From G023898405 sp964368985 (lineage in GTDB: Bacteria > Myxococcota > UBA727 > JABDBI01), in NCBI GenBank assembly GCA_964368985.1, contig CAYJDW010000003.1, forward strand, positions 1 to 64,000: 64,000 nucleotides of DNA. The letters are read 5' to 3'. Shown here piece by piece: positions 1 to 7,426 of the stretch. Each line of letters opens with the position of its first letter. Position 1 is the first letter of the stretch. Made by a program: the position numbers and the translations under genes. The notes under the pieces are model-generated. The model saw nothing but the letters and a program-made list of their open reading frames with translations, made no database searches and had not been told where the DNA came from.

Positions 1-8
1 ATTCGTCG

Positions 9-93
9 CTCCACCCTCTCCCCGAGCCCTCTCCCGCAAGCGGGCGAGGGAGTGTAGTGCCCGTCCTTAGCCTCAAAACCTTTTATGCAACAA
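9..93 (+). repeat. Dispersed palindromic repeat, family A (copy 1)
   Basis: Contains the core CTCTCCCGCAAGCGGGCGAG, which folds into a GC-rich hairpin, preceded by CTCCACCCTCTCCCCGAG and followed by a tail with CCTTAGCCTC and ATGCAACAAC. The same core and tail recur at 2298-2382 and, inverted, in 22032-22294. It lies beyond the 3' end of pdxH and may act as a transcript end or be a REP-like element; function is inferred. Confidence 0.75.
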
Positions 94-148
94 CAACTTT
101 GAAAAGTGGGAATATGGTTCGCTCTCGCTCTCTTTTTTTTAGAAAAAT

Positions 149-787
149 TCAAGGAGAAAGACGGGAAACCGACCAAGAGTTTGGGCCTTTTCTCTCATAC
201 ATAAAGCGATCGTGGAGTCGGTTTTTTCTTCCTTGCCAAAATTCAAAATAATCTGGACTTAATCGCAAGCCCCCCCAGTGAGGGGGACATGGCACGTCTT
301 GATCGTTAAACTTAGCTTCGATGTCTTTAACGGCTTGGTCAAGTTCAAGCCGCGACGAAAGTTTCTCGCTTTGGCGAGAAGCCCAGGCGCCAAGTTGAGC
401 GCCGCGAGAGCGGGATTTAAAATAGTTTTCCGAATCCGAGCGATTGGTCTTTGTAACCAAGCCGCGCACGCGCACTTGGCGCTCAAGCTCGGGCCAAAAG
501 AAGGTCAAACACGCATGGGGATTAGCCGCCAAGGCTTGGCCTTTAGCGCTTAGATAATTGGTGAAAAATACTAAACCGCGTTCATCAAACTCTTTGATAA
601 AAATCACTCTCGCGTCAGGATGATTATCTAGGCCTATGGTGGATAATACGGCAGCATCCGGCATATTTACTTGATTATTGAAAGCGTCTCGCCACCACGT
701 GGAAAATTGAGCAATTGGTTCGAGACTGAGATCCCCTTCGGCCAACTCATGTTTACCGAAATCTTTAGAACTAGCGCTCGAAGTCAT
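149..787 (-). CDS. pdxH: Pyridoxamine/pyridoxine 5'-phosphate oxidase
   Basis: FMN-dependent cytosolic enzyme that oxidises pyridoxamine 5'-phosphate or pyridoxine 5'-phosphate to pyridoxal 5'-phosphate, the last step of PLP synthesis and salvage. The 212-residue length is normal for the family. Visible conserved blocks are RVIFIKEFDERGLVFFTNY near residue 60, the FFWPELERQVRVRG strand, the SRGAQLGAWASRQS segment, and the C-terminal substrate/FMN block PPHWGGLRLSPDYFEFWQG followed by RLHDRF. The start has a GAGG ribosome-binding site five bases upstream. It begins 9 bp after the transporter gene ends, so the two are probably cotranscribed. PLP is the cofactor of threonine aldolase elsewhere in the window. 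Identification is secure. Confidence 0.96.
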   Translation of the reverse strand: MTSSASSKDFGKHELAEGDLSLEPIAQFSTWWRDAFNNQVNMPDAAVLSTIGLDNHPDARVIFIKEFDERGLVFFTNYLSAKGQALAANPHACLTFFWPELERQVRVRGLVTKTNRSDSENYFKSRSRGAQLGAWASRQSEKLSSRLELDQAVKDIEAKFNDQDVPCPPHWGGLRLSPDYFEFWQGRKNRLHDRFMYERKGPNSWSVSRLSP

Positions 788-796
788 ATTCCCTCG

Positions 797-2020
797 CTAA
801 ATGTCTTCTTGATTGACAACCAAGCCCTGGTAACGCCTCGCAATAATAATGGCAAGCACAAGCCACAAAATCACCAGCAGCAAAGAGAGCTCCATGACAT
901 AGGCGGTAAGCCCTACCGCTATGAGACCCATGAGGAGAATGGAGGAAAAACCTCGTGCCATGCGGTACATGAAGATATCAATAAGGCCCTTGCCTTGCGT
1001 TTTTTCTTCCCGTGACAAGGGAATGTAAAGGATTTCTTTGACGCCCCGCAGAAGAGAATAATCGAGGGCCTTACTGCTAATTTTCACTGCTAACATAATG
1101 GCGAAACTAGGCATAACCACAAAGGCCAGCATGAAGGCTGCCAACAAAAAAGGTATGCTTTTAAAAGTATTGCCTATGCCAAAGATTTTAAGAATAGGCC
1201 CGGTGAACACCTGGATACTAATGCCGACAACATTTACCGCAGCATGTATGTAGCCAAGCATTTCAGTACGCATATCGGTATTGACGTAATTTTCTTGCAG
1301 CATTGAGTTAAAACGATAATCAATGAGACCAATTACCACCTGAACCGTGCATACCAAAACCGCCAAAGGCACCAGATATTTGCTCTGAAACAGGGTCTTA
1401 ATACCCACCCCAACATCAGTTTTTTTCTTGTTTGCTTGGGGTTTTTCGTCGCCAATGCTACGCGCGCAATAGGCAATTACAAAACCCAAAATCAACATAA
1501 TAACCAAAGAGCATAAAGCCCAACGAGAGCCCACCGCCCGCGCAAAAGGCCCCACTAATAAATTGCCAAAAACTCCGCCCAGCGAACTCATAGCCATGGC
1601 CAAGCCATAAGTATGGCGCGCGGTACTGATGGAAAACACCATATCGGCAAAACTCCAATAGGTTTCCATCAACACCACCATGTAGAGCTCTTTCCAAATA
1701 TAAAGAATAAAAATGGCAGGCACAAAACCGGCAAAATAAGCCACTAATAAAACGCTCAAGAGGCCTGCGCACACGAGGGACGCCCACCCATAAAGGGAAA
1801 GGATCGAGAATTTTTGATTGATGCGATTGTAAAAGGCAATCACAAATATGGAGCAAAAGGCCGTGATTAGCCAAGCATTGGGCAAGGTGTCGCTGGAATA
1901 ATGTTCTAGGTAGATGGAATCGATGCAGGGCCGGGCAAAGGAATAGCCAAAGATCAATAAAAAACCCATGATATATAGAGTAATTATTCTTTTAAACTGA
2001 AGTGAATTAGCATTTTCCAT
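797..2020 (-). CDS. Multi-pass transporter of the NTT (ATP/ADP exchange)/MFS-like type
   Basis: A 407-residue integral inner-membrane protein with about ten to twelve hydrophobic segments and almost no soluble part. The segment near residues 315-350, KALDYSLLRGVKEILYIPLS followed by a lysine- and glycine-rich turn and IDIFMYRMARG, resembles the conserved K-DYSL-R-RE-LY-PL signature of nucleotide exchange transporters (NTT/TLC family). The N-terminal motif FARPCIDSIYLEHY is also compatible. NTT proteins exchange ATP for ADP, or import nucleotides or NAD, and are typical of obligate intracellular bacteria, although related carriers occur in free-living ones. Substrate is unknown here. A plain MFS carrier is the alternative. 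It is the upstream partner of pdxH in a two-gene minus-strand unit. Confidence 0.6.
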   Translation of the reverse strand: MENANSLQFKRIITLYIMGFLLIFGYSFARPCIDSIYLEHYSSDTLPNAWLITAFCSIFVIAFYNRINQKFSILSLYGWASLVCAGLLSVLLVAYFAGFVPAIFILYIWKELYMVVLMETYWSFADMVFSISTARHTYGLAMAMSSLGGVFGNLLVGPFARAVGSRWALCSLVIMLILGFVIAYCARSIGDEKPQANKKKTDVGVGIKTLFQSKYLVPLAVLVCTVQVVIGLIDYRFNSMLQENYVNTDMRTEMLGYIHAAVNVVGISIQVFTGPILKIFGIGNTFKSIPFLLAAFMLAFVVMPSFAIMLAVKISSKALDYSLLRGVKEILYIPLSREEKTQGKGLIDIFMYRMARGFSSILLMGLIAVGLTAYVMELSLLLVILWLVLAIIIARRYQGLVVNQEDI

Positions 2021-2241
2021 CAGATAACAGCCTATATAAATTATATCTTTTTTAGTTTAGCAGAATTTCATTTCGAATCTAGGAAACTGGATCTGCCTAT
2101 CCCAGGGTCAGCACGGCTTGTCAAAGCGGGTTTGTGGCACTTGGTGTCAGTTTTTGGGGCCATTATAGCTCACAATAAATAAAAGACGCAGAATGCACGA
2201 GCAAACTCAGCCAAAGTGAGGTGTACTTCACAAACATTTTT

Positions 2242-2267
2242 AGCTCATAAAATCGTAGTTATGAGCT
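2242..2267. repeat. Perfect 9-bp inverted repeat
   Basis: The arms AGCTCATAA and TTATGAGCT are separated by 8 bases. No U-run follows on either strand, so this is more likely an operator-like or incidental palindrome than a terminator. It lies about 220 bp upstream of the NTT-like gene in the 407-bp non-coding stretch 2021-2427, which otherwise holds only the family A repeat. Confidence 0.45.
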
Positions 2268-2297
2268 CAGCTGGCCTTGCTGCATAAATGTGGCCGG

Positions 2298-2382
2298 TTT
2301 TACCTCAACAACTCCTCTCCCGCAAGCGGGCGAGTGAGCGTAGGTGCAGGCCTTAGCCTCCAAAATTATTTATGCAACAACG
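2298..2382 (+). repeat. Dispersed palindromic repeat, family A (copy 2)
   Basis: It reads CTCAACAACTCCTCTCCC, then GCAAGCGGGCGAG, then a tail with GGCCTTAGCCTC and TTTATGCAACAACG. This copy carries both the left flank (CTCAACAAC, shared with 18511-18670) and the right tail (shared with 9-93 and the inverted copy in 22032-22294), so it helps define the full unit of about 85 bp. Confidence 0.75.
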
Positions 2383-2427
2383 CCAGCTCAGCTTTGGGAA
2401 TGAAATCAGAACAAAAAGTACCAAATC

Positions 2428-3122
2428 ATGAAGTTTGGCGAATTGCCACAAGAACCGTGGACGTTTGGCCTCGCATAGTTATGGAGTATTTGATGTTGAA
2501 GACGATGCCAATAAAGTAATCGTAAGTGGTCCTTTCAAACCATGCGTCGCTATTGCAGTGACTGATGGTCGTAAACTTGTTCTCTTTCATGCTAATCCTT
2601 CTAATAGAATAAATCATATCAATTCTGAACTTTGTAAAACACATAAAAGCCACGATTAAAGAAAGTGGAATTAGTGATGAGAATATCACCGCCAATAGAT
2701 GGAGCTTGAAATCACAACCTCATCAGGTACAAAAAAGCTGCAACGGCATATATTATAAGGCTGAAAAAAATATAAGCATAAGAATGAATGATTTAATCAA
2801 TCATGGGCAGAAAAAAACTATTAATTTTTGGTCTATTGGTTTAGTTGCTGAAAATGTTATGAAATTTGCCACCGAAAAAGTTGACCTAAAGAAAATTTTT
2901 GGAGCAGAAATAATGGGTCTTTCCTCGGTAAATTATAATCAGCTCTTAGAGCTGACAAAATCCTTAAATCCCTACAAAGAGCAACTATTTATTCCTCAGG
3001 TAAATGGGTTTTATATTCTTTTAGAAGGTCTTTTTAAGAAATATTTTGAAGAGAAATCAGGTGAAGAATTTTCGCCTTTAAAGCCAATGAGATTTAATAG
3101 TGTAGATTTTTTTAAGCACTAA
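2428..3122 (+). pseudogene. Frameshifted hypothetical gene (about 230 codons)
   Basis: Three overlapping reading frames join into one plausible protein. Frame 1 starts at ATG 2428 (MKFGELPQEPWTFGLA). Near 2476 the reading must move to the next frame (SYGVFDVEDDANKVIVSG, GPFKPCVAIAVTDGRKL, FHANPSNRINHINSEL). Near 2630 it moves again (FVKHIKATIKESGISDEN) and continues open to the stop at 3120-3122. Two independent shifts in about 200 bp suggest decay, though assembly error cannot be excluded. The sequence after 2706 alone has an intact 138-codon frame and could still be expressed. I do not recognise the family; the GPFKPCVAIAV strand followed by a Phe-His pair weakly recalls CheD-like folds, but that is not enough for a call. 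Composition is more AT-rich than its neighbours. Confidence 0.55.
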
Positions 3123-3268
3123 TCTCGAGCAATACAGCATCATATTTTGAGCCCGAAGCTGCGCCCATACGCGTGGATTGCCGGGCTTTCGTTCGGGGTA
3201 ATAACGGGAAACCTGGCCAGGCCCTTGTCAGGCTCTTTTGGGGAGCTTAAACTCTTCCGAGAATCTGA

Positions 3269-3296
3269 TTGTTGATTAATTTTAATGGGTTAGAAT
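3269..3296 (+). promoter_or_regulatory. Putative sigma-70-type promoter for the patatin gene
   Basis: TTGTTG at 3269-3274 and TAGAAT at 3291-3296 are spaced 16 bp apart, about 90 bp before the patatin start, in an AT-rich stretch following the pseudogene. This is a consensus match by eye only. Confidence 0.3.
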
Positions 3297-3386
3297 ACAG
3301 GCATTTTTATAGGTTGCTTAAATCAACAACTATTAATACATATGCTTAATAAATAACAATTTTAGGGCAATCATTGGAAAGCTTTT

Positions 3387-4544
3387 ATGAATCTTAAAAA
3401 TTACTTAAATTATTTTGTTCAATTATCTCTAAGCTTAAGCCTTAGCGCCCTTTTCCTCGTGTCTTGCGGGGCTGACGATGAAACCAAAAAGCTAGAGAGC
3501 TCCACCACTCCCGAAGCTCCTAAAAAGCCGGGAGAGCAAGCGAAAGAAGCTGCAGCTCCCATTAGAATATTAAGCCTTGATGGTGGTGGGATTCGCGGTG
3601 TCATAGCTGCCCGAATATTGGCCGGATTTGAAAAAGAAACCGGGAAAAAAATTCATGAATTATTCGACATCTTTGCGGGAACCTCAACTGGAGGGCTTTT
3701 GGCAATTATTCTTAACTCGCCGCTTAATGGAAAGGGGCCGATGTCCGCCCAGGAAGCGGAACAGTTTTATGTTGCCAATGGAAAAAATATTTTTAAATAT
3801 AACTGTTCCAGATATACGAAACGGGAAATCTGCCTTTTGCGCGGGCCTCTGTACAATTCTTCATCGATAGAAACCATGATAAGCAGCTTGTATGGCAACC
3901 AATTATTCAGTCTCGCATTAAAGCCTCTGGCCATTACTACTTTTGACATTGAAATGAGCGAAGGTATCTCTTTAGAAAGCGATTCTCCCCGATTTCAGCA
4001 TTTAAGCATACTTGAAGTCGGCAGAGCCACCTCCGCTGCTCCCACTTTTTTTGAACCTAAAGTAGTTTCACTCAAAACTGATGCCGGAGGTTTCAGCGAA
4101 ACTTATTTAGTGGATGGGGGACTCTATAAAAATAATCCCTCGCAGATTGGCTACAAAAAAGCCATCGATAAATTTGGGCAGGAAGAAGTAAACCGTCGTG
4201 GCGTTATTTTAATTTCCATTGGCACGGGTCGGGAAGTTTTGAATAATCATGAAGGCAAAATATTGCTGAAAGCCGGTGCACTCACATGGGCACCTGCTAT
4301 TATTGCCGCGATGATGTCGGGGACTTCGCTTGAAGATGAAAAAATTATGCTTGATATTTTTTCTTCCCTCTCTACGAGTTCTGCTTATCTGAGAATCCAG
4401 ACTATTCTCAATAACCATGATTATCCAAAGATTGGAGAAATGGATAATGTGGAACCTGCAAATATGAACTTATTATTAGAAGCTGCGGAAATTACTAAAA
4501 AAGAGAAAGAGTATTTGAAGGCGATAGAGCTTTTGAAGCGTTAA
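3387..4544 (+). CDS. Patatin-like phospholipase lipoprotein
   Basis: A 385-residue lipid acyl hydrolase. The N-terminus is a lipoprotein signal ending in LFLVSC with acylated Cys27 followed by Gly, so it should be exported and anchored, probably in the outer membrane. A Pro/Lys/Glu-rich linker (residues 30-58) precedes the patatin domain. Catalytic features are intact: oxyanion-hole glycines in DGGGIRG (65-71), nucleophile Ser100 in GTSTGG, and catalytic Asp243 in VDGGLYKNNP. Family members deacylate phospholipids, and secreted forms (for example ExoU, VipD) act as virulence factors. This one is membrane-tethered, so a host target is only possible. It stands alone between a pseudogene and the acyl-CoA dehydrogenase. 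Confidence 0.88.
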   Translation: MNLKNYLNYFVQLSLSLSLSALFLVSCGADDETKKLESSTTPEAPKKPGEQAKEAAAPIRILSLDGGGIRGVIAARILAGFEKETGKKIHELFDIFAGTSTGGLLAIILNSPLNGKGPMSAQEAEQFYVANGKNIFKYNCSRYTKREICLLRGPLYNSSSIETMISSLYGNQLFSLALKPLAITTFDIEMSEGISLESDSPRFQHLSILEVGRATSAAPTFFEPKVVSLKTDAGGFSETYLVDGGLYKNNPSQIGYKKAIDKFGQEEVNRRGVILISIGTGREVLNNHEGKILLKAGALTWAPAIIAAMMSGTSLEDEKIMLDIFSSLSTSSAYLRIQTILNNHDYPKIGEMDNVEPANMNLLLEAAEITKKEKEYLKAIELLKR

Positions 4545-4564
4545 TGGGTTTTGCTGATTTGTCT

Positions 4565-4590
4565 CCTCGTGCTTGACCCGAGTATCCAGG
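4565..4590 (+). repeat. Partial dispersed repeat, family C
   Basis: CTCGTGCTTGACCCGAGTATCCAGG matches one arm of the inverted pair at 63621-63697. It sits just after the patatin stop codon and appears to be a single half-element. Confidence 0.5.
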
Positions 4591-4722
4591 TTAGAGGTAT
4601 TGCGTGGATTGAAGTCTATCGAGGTCCCTTCATAAGCATAAGCTCGATGTGAAAAGAGTGGCCGTTGATTTATGCAGCAACGCGCTATAGAATAGGCGCA
4701 TTCTATCCCCTTGGAAATACCC

Positions 4723-6354
4723 ATGTTCAGCCAAGCTCCCTATGACAGCTCAGAAAATCTCTTTCGCCGCGATTCTTTTTTGGTAGGCCTCACGCGTCGT
4801 TTTATGCATAAGGAAAGCTATTTGTTGCTGGCCCCTCAGTTGGAGAACTTAGGCGAGGCTATCTTGAGCCAGGTTAAAGAATGGGGGGAGCGGGCCGAGA
4901 AAAATCCGCCGCGTCTCGAAAACTCTGATGTTTTTGGTCATCGGGTCGACCGATTGCACCTTTGCAATGAATGGACGCGCATCAAAAAATTCGCCACCCA
5001 AAATCGCCTCGTGGCCATTGGCTATGACAAACGTCTGCGCCAGGGACGTCGAGTGGCGCAAACGGCAATGCAAATAATGTTTTCCAGCTATTCCTCAAAT
5101 GTTAGCTGCCCTTTGGCCATGACCGATGGCGCCATCAAATTATTGAGTGAATATGCTCCCAAAAATATCAAAGAGCAGATTATTCAAGAGCTGCTTGGTA
5201 AAGACGATAGCGCAGCTTTTTGCGGACAATGGATGACAGAGCGCATTGGCGGCTCTGACTTGAGGCACCTTGAAACTCACGCAACTTTGGCGCGCAAAGA
5301 AGAGGATCAAGAGACCTATCGGTTATATGGTTTAAAATGGTTTTGCTCGGCAGTAGACAGCGAATACGCATTAGTTTTAGCGCAAATCCCCCATGAAGGA
5401 CCGTCGCTATTTTTGTTGAAAGTCTGGAATCAGGCTAAGTTATGCGATGGCATAAAAATCGAGCGTCTAAAAAATAAATTGGGCACCAAAGCTCTTCCCA
5501 CCGCCGAAGTGCGCCTTGAAGGTGCGGTGGCTACGCTCATCGGTGTGAGGGGCAAGGGCATTACTGCTGCCTCTCCGATCCTCACCATCACTCGTTTTTA
5601 TAATGCTTTGGCCTCGGCGAGCATAATCAACCGCGCTTTTTTCGCGTGTTATAATTATGCGAAAGTTCGCCATAGTTTCGGCAAGGCTCTCATCGAGCAT
5701 CCACTTCATCAAAAAACTCTCGCTGATATCGATGCAAAACGCGCTGGCGCCATCGCACTATGTTTTGAATTAGGGCGCCTTTTGGGTCGTGTGGAAGAGG
5801 CTCCTGAAGCAAAAGATGCGGCCCTTTTGAGAGTACTTATTCCGATTGCTAAACTCATGCTTGCCAAATGGGCCGTACTTTGCGCCAGCGAAGCTATGGA
5901 AGCTGTGGGCGGTATCGCTTATTTAGAAGATACCGAGTTTCCCCAATTATTACGGGACGCTCAAGTTTTGCCCATTTGGGAAGGCACCACTAATATTTTG
6001 GTGCACGACATGCTGAGAGCACAAAATAAAGAAAGCGGCCTCGCTATTCTTCTCAAAGATCTCTGCGAACGCGCCAATGCCGTGATGATTGATGAAAGCG
6101 ATGCAAGCCGCATTCTAAAAACTCGCCTGCAACAAATCAGCGAAAAAGTTATTAGCGCGGTCCATAAATCCGAAGATAATAGTTCTCTTTATTTAGAATC
6201 TTTTGCGAGAAAAGCGGCCTTCTCGATTGGCGCATGCACCATGGCTTTATTGCTGGCTGAGGCAAAGCCTTTTATTACCGAGAAAGACCCTTTTGCATCC
6301 ACCCGCTTTACTACTTTTGTGGAAAATAATTTATGCGGGCATTTTTCCATGTAG
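4723..6354 (+). CDS. Acyl-CoA dehydrogenase family protein, AidB-like
   Basis: A 543-residue FAD flavoprotein of the acyl-CoA dehydrogenase superfamily. The FAD-binding strand WMTERIGGSDLR (about residue 170) has the MTE-x-x-GGSD signature of the AidB/ACAD-11 branch. The C-terminal helix bundle carries YAKVRHSFGKALIEHPLHQ, EAVGGIAYLED and the EGTTNI block with the expected active-site region. Like AidB it is about 150 residues longer than a basic dehydrogenase. E. coli AidB belongs to the alkylation response, but this copy's substrate is unknown. The reading frame extends 12 bp upstream to a TTG, but ATG 4723, with GGAA six bases before it, is preferred. It converges with the hydroxylase gene, 11 bp away. 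A metabolic dehydrogenase role is equally possible. Confidence 0.85.
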   Translation: MFSQAPYDSSENLFRRDSFLVGLTRRFMHKESYLLLAPQLENLGEAILSQVKEWGERAEKNPPRLENSDVFGHRVDRLHLCNEWTRIKKFATQNRLVAIGYDKRLRQGRRVAQTAMQIMFSSYSSNVSCPLAMTDGAIKLLSEYAPKNIKEQIIQELLGKDDSAAFCGQWMTERIGGSDLRHLETHATLARKEEDQETYRLYGLKWFCSAVDSEYALVLAQIPHEGPSLFLLKVWNQAKLCDGIKIERLKNKLGTKALPTAEVRLEGAVATLIGVRGKGITAASPILTITRFYNALASASIINRAFFACYNYAKVRHSFGKALIEHPLHQKTLADIDAKRAGAIALCFELGRLLGRVEEAPEAKDAALLRVLIPIAKLMLAKWAVLCASEAMEAVGGIAYLEDTEFPQLLRDAQVLPIWEGTTNILVHDMLRAQNKESGLAILLKDLCERANAVMIDESDASRILKTRLQQISEKVISAVHKSEDNSSLYLESFARKAAFSIGACTMALLLAEAKPFITEKDPFASTRFTTFVENNLCGHFSM

Positions 6355-6365
6355 CGCACCCAGCA

Positions 6366-7250
6366 TTAACGCATCGATAATGAAGTTGTCTTTGCTCCTC
6401 GTTTCCGCCATGGATTCAAAAAACCTGCCACTATTTCATCGGGCAAGGGAAACTTCTCTGGATTAACGACACCAATACTCTTTGGCTTACGCCCGAATCT
6501 CCAGGTAAAAGTGCCCAAGAGTAAATCCCAAAAGGGAATGTCGACGCTGTAGTGCCCTGCTTCTTCTAGATTCTCGCTATGATGCAGGCGATGCTGCTCA
6601 GGACTTACCAGCAAATAATTCAGCCATCCGAGCCGCACGTCGATATTGGCATGAACAAAATAGCCTTGCATGGTATTAAACATGGCCACCACAAAAATGG
6701 CAGGTTGTGAAAGGCCTAATATAATCAAAGGCAACTGCGCAAGCACCCGACGACCAAATACATCAAGCACATGATTCACTCCATTATTGCCGACATTGAC
6801 CTTTGGCTCCACGTGATGAATGCCATGAACCAACCACAGCCACGGATGCACATGCGTGATGCGATGAAAAATATAAGAACCAAGCGAGCTCAATCCGAGC
6901 GCCAAGGGAATTTCAAACCACAACGAAAAAGATGATTTCAAAGGTGATAACACCGCCGCGATTCCATGCACAGCTGCCACCGCCATGCCGCCCCCAAACA
7001 TCGTGATAATTAAATAAATCCCATCGCGCAGCCATTCTTTCAGCGTTGGTTGCCATGCTCGCTCGTAGGGAATGAGAATTTCCATCAAGGCCAAATAGGC
7101 GATGGTCCACACGAGGAATAAAATATTGCAGGTGCCAAAATTGAGTTGCCAATGAAAAGTCGCCCAAACAGTGGCGAGGGCAGAGAGGAATAAGAAGGGA
7201 TAACATAGGGCGCGCAGCAATGTCGTACCAAGCTTTGAATCTGTGCTCAT
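6366..7250 (-). CDS. Fatty acid hydroxylase/sterol desaturase family; likely PTM C-3 hydroxylase
   Basis: An integral membrane di-iron hydroxylase of about 294 residues. Histidine clusters are present: HRITH, HGIHH, a later NH in GVNHVLD, and HRLHH followed by GHYSVD, with several transmembrane segments between. The start at 7250 has CGAGGA eight bases upstream. The frame stays open to an ATG at 7331 (321 residues), whose ribosome-binding site is badly spaced. It is divergent from the PKS-NRPS gene. In HSAF and frontalamide clusters a sterol-desaturase homologue sits beside the megasynthase and hydroxylates the ornithine-derived carbon, C-3 in HSAF; by context this gene should do the same. 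Assignment of the family is sure; the substrate is inferred from neighbours. Confidence 0.85.
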   Translation of the reverse strand: MSTDSKLGTTLLRALCYPFLFLSALATVWATFHWQLNFGTCNILFLVWTIAYLALMEILIPYERAWQPTLKEWLRDGIYLIITMFGGGMAVAAVHGIAAVLSPLKSSFSLWFEIPLALGLSSLGSYIFHRITHVHPWLWLVHGIHHVEPKVNVGNNGVNHVLDVFGRRVLAQLPLIILGLSQPAIFVVAMFNTMQGYFVHANIDVRLGWLNYLLVSPEQHRLHHSENLEEAGHYSVDIPFWDLLLGTFTWRFGRKPKSIGVVNPEKFPLPDEIVAGFLNPWRKRGAKTTSLSMR

Positions 7251-7324
7251 GAAAAGATTCCTCGAGGTTTTGGAGAGTTTAAAAAACTGATTCTCCAAGG
7301 AATTTATGCCCTGCTGTTTCGTTT

Positions 7325-7387
7325 TCGCCATTAGAGAGTCTCATAGCCTCCCAAAAAATCCCCGGAACAAAATCCTCGCCATTAGAG
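7325..7387. promoter_or_regulatory. Divergent promoter region with a 12-bp direct repeat
   Basis: TCGCCATTAGAG occurs exactly at 7325-7336 and 7376-7387, 51 bp apart, between the divergent hydroxylase and PKS-NRPS genes. A repeat in a shared promoter region is compatible with a regulator binding site, but the first copy could also be coding if the longer hydroxylase start (7331) is used. No clear -10/-35 pair was identified. Confidence 0.35.
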
Positions 7388-7426
7388 TTATTCCCTGTGC
7401 CTCGCCAAACTCAGCCTTAGGAACAG

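Noticed and set aside
671..1015. 114-codon plus-strand frame over pdxH and the transporter
   Set aside because: Antisense shadow of two well-supported genes with no features of its own.
2428..2659. CheD-type chemoreceptor deamidase
   Set aside because: Only a short Pro-Cys-Val stretch is similar; the rest does not fit and no chemotaxis genes are nearby.
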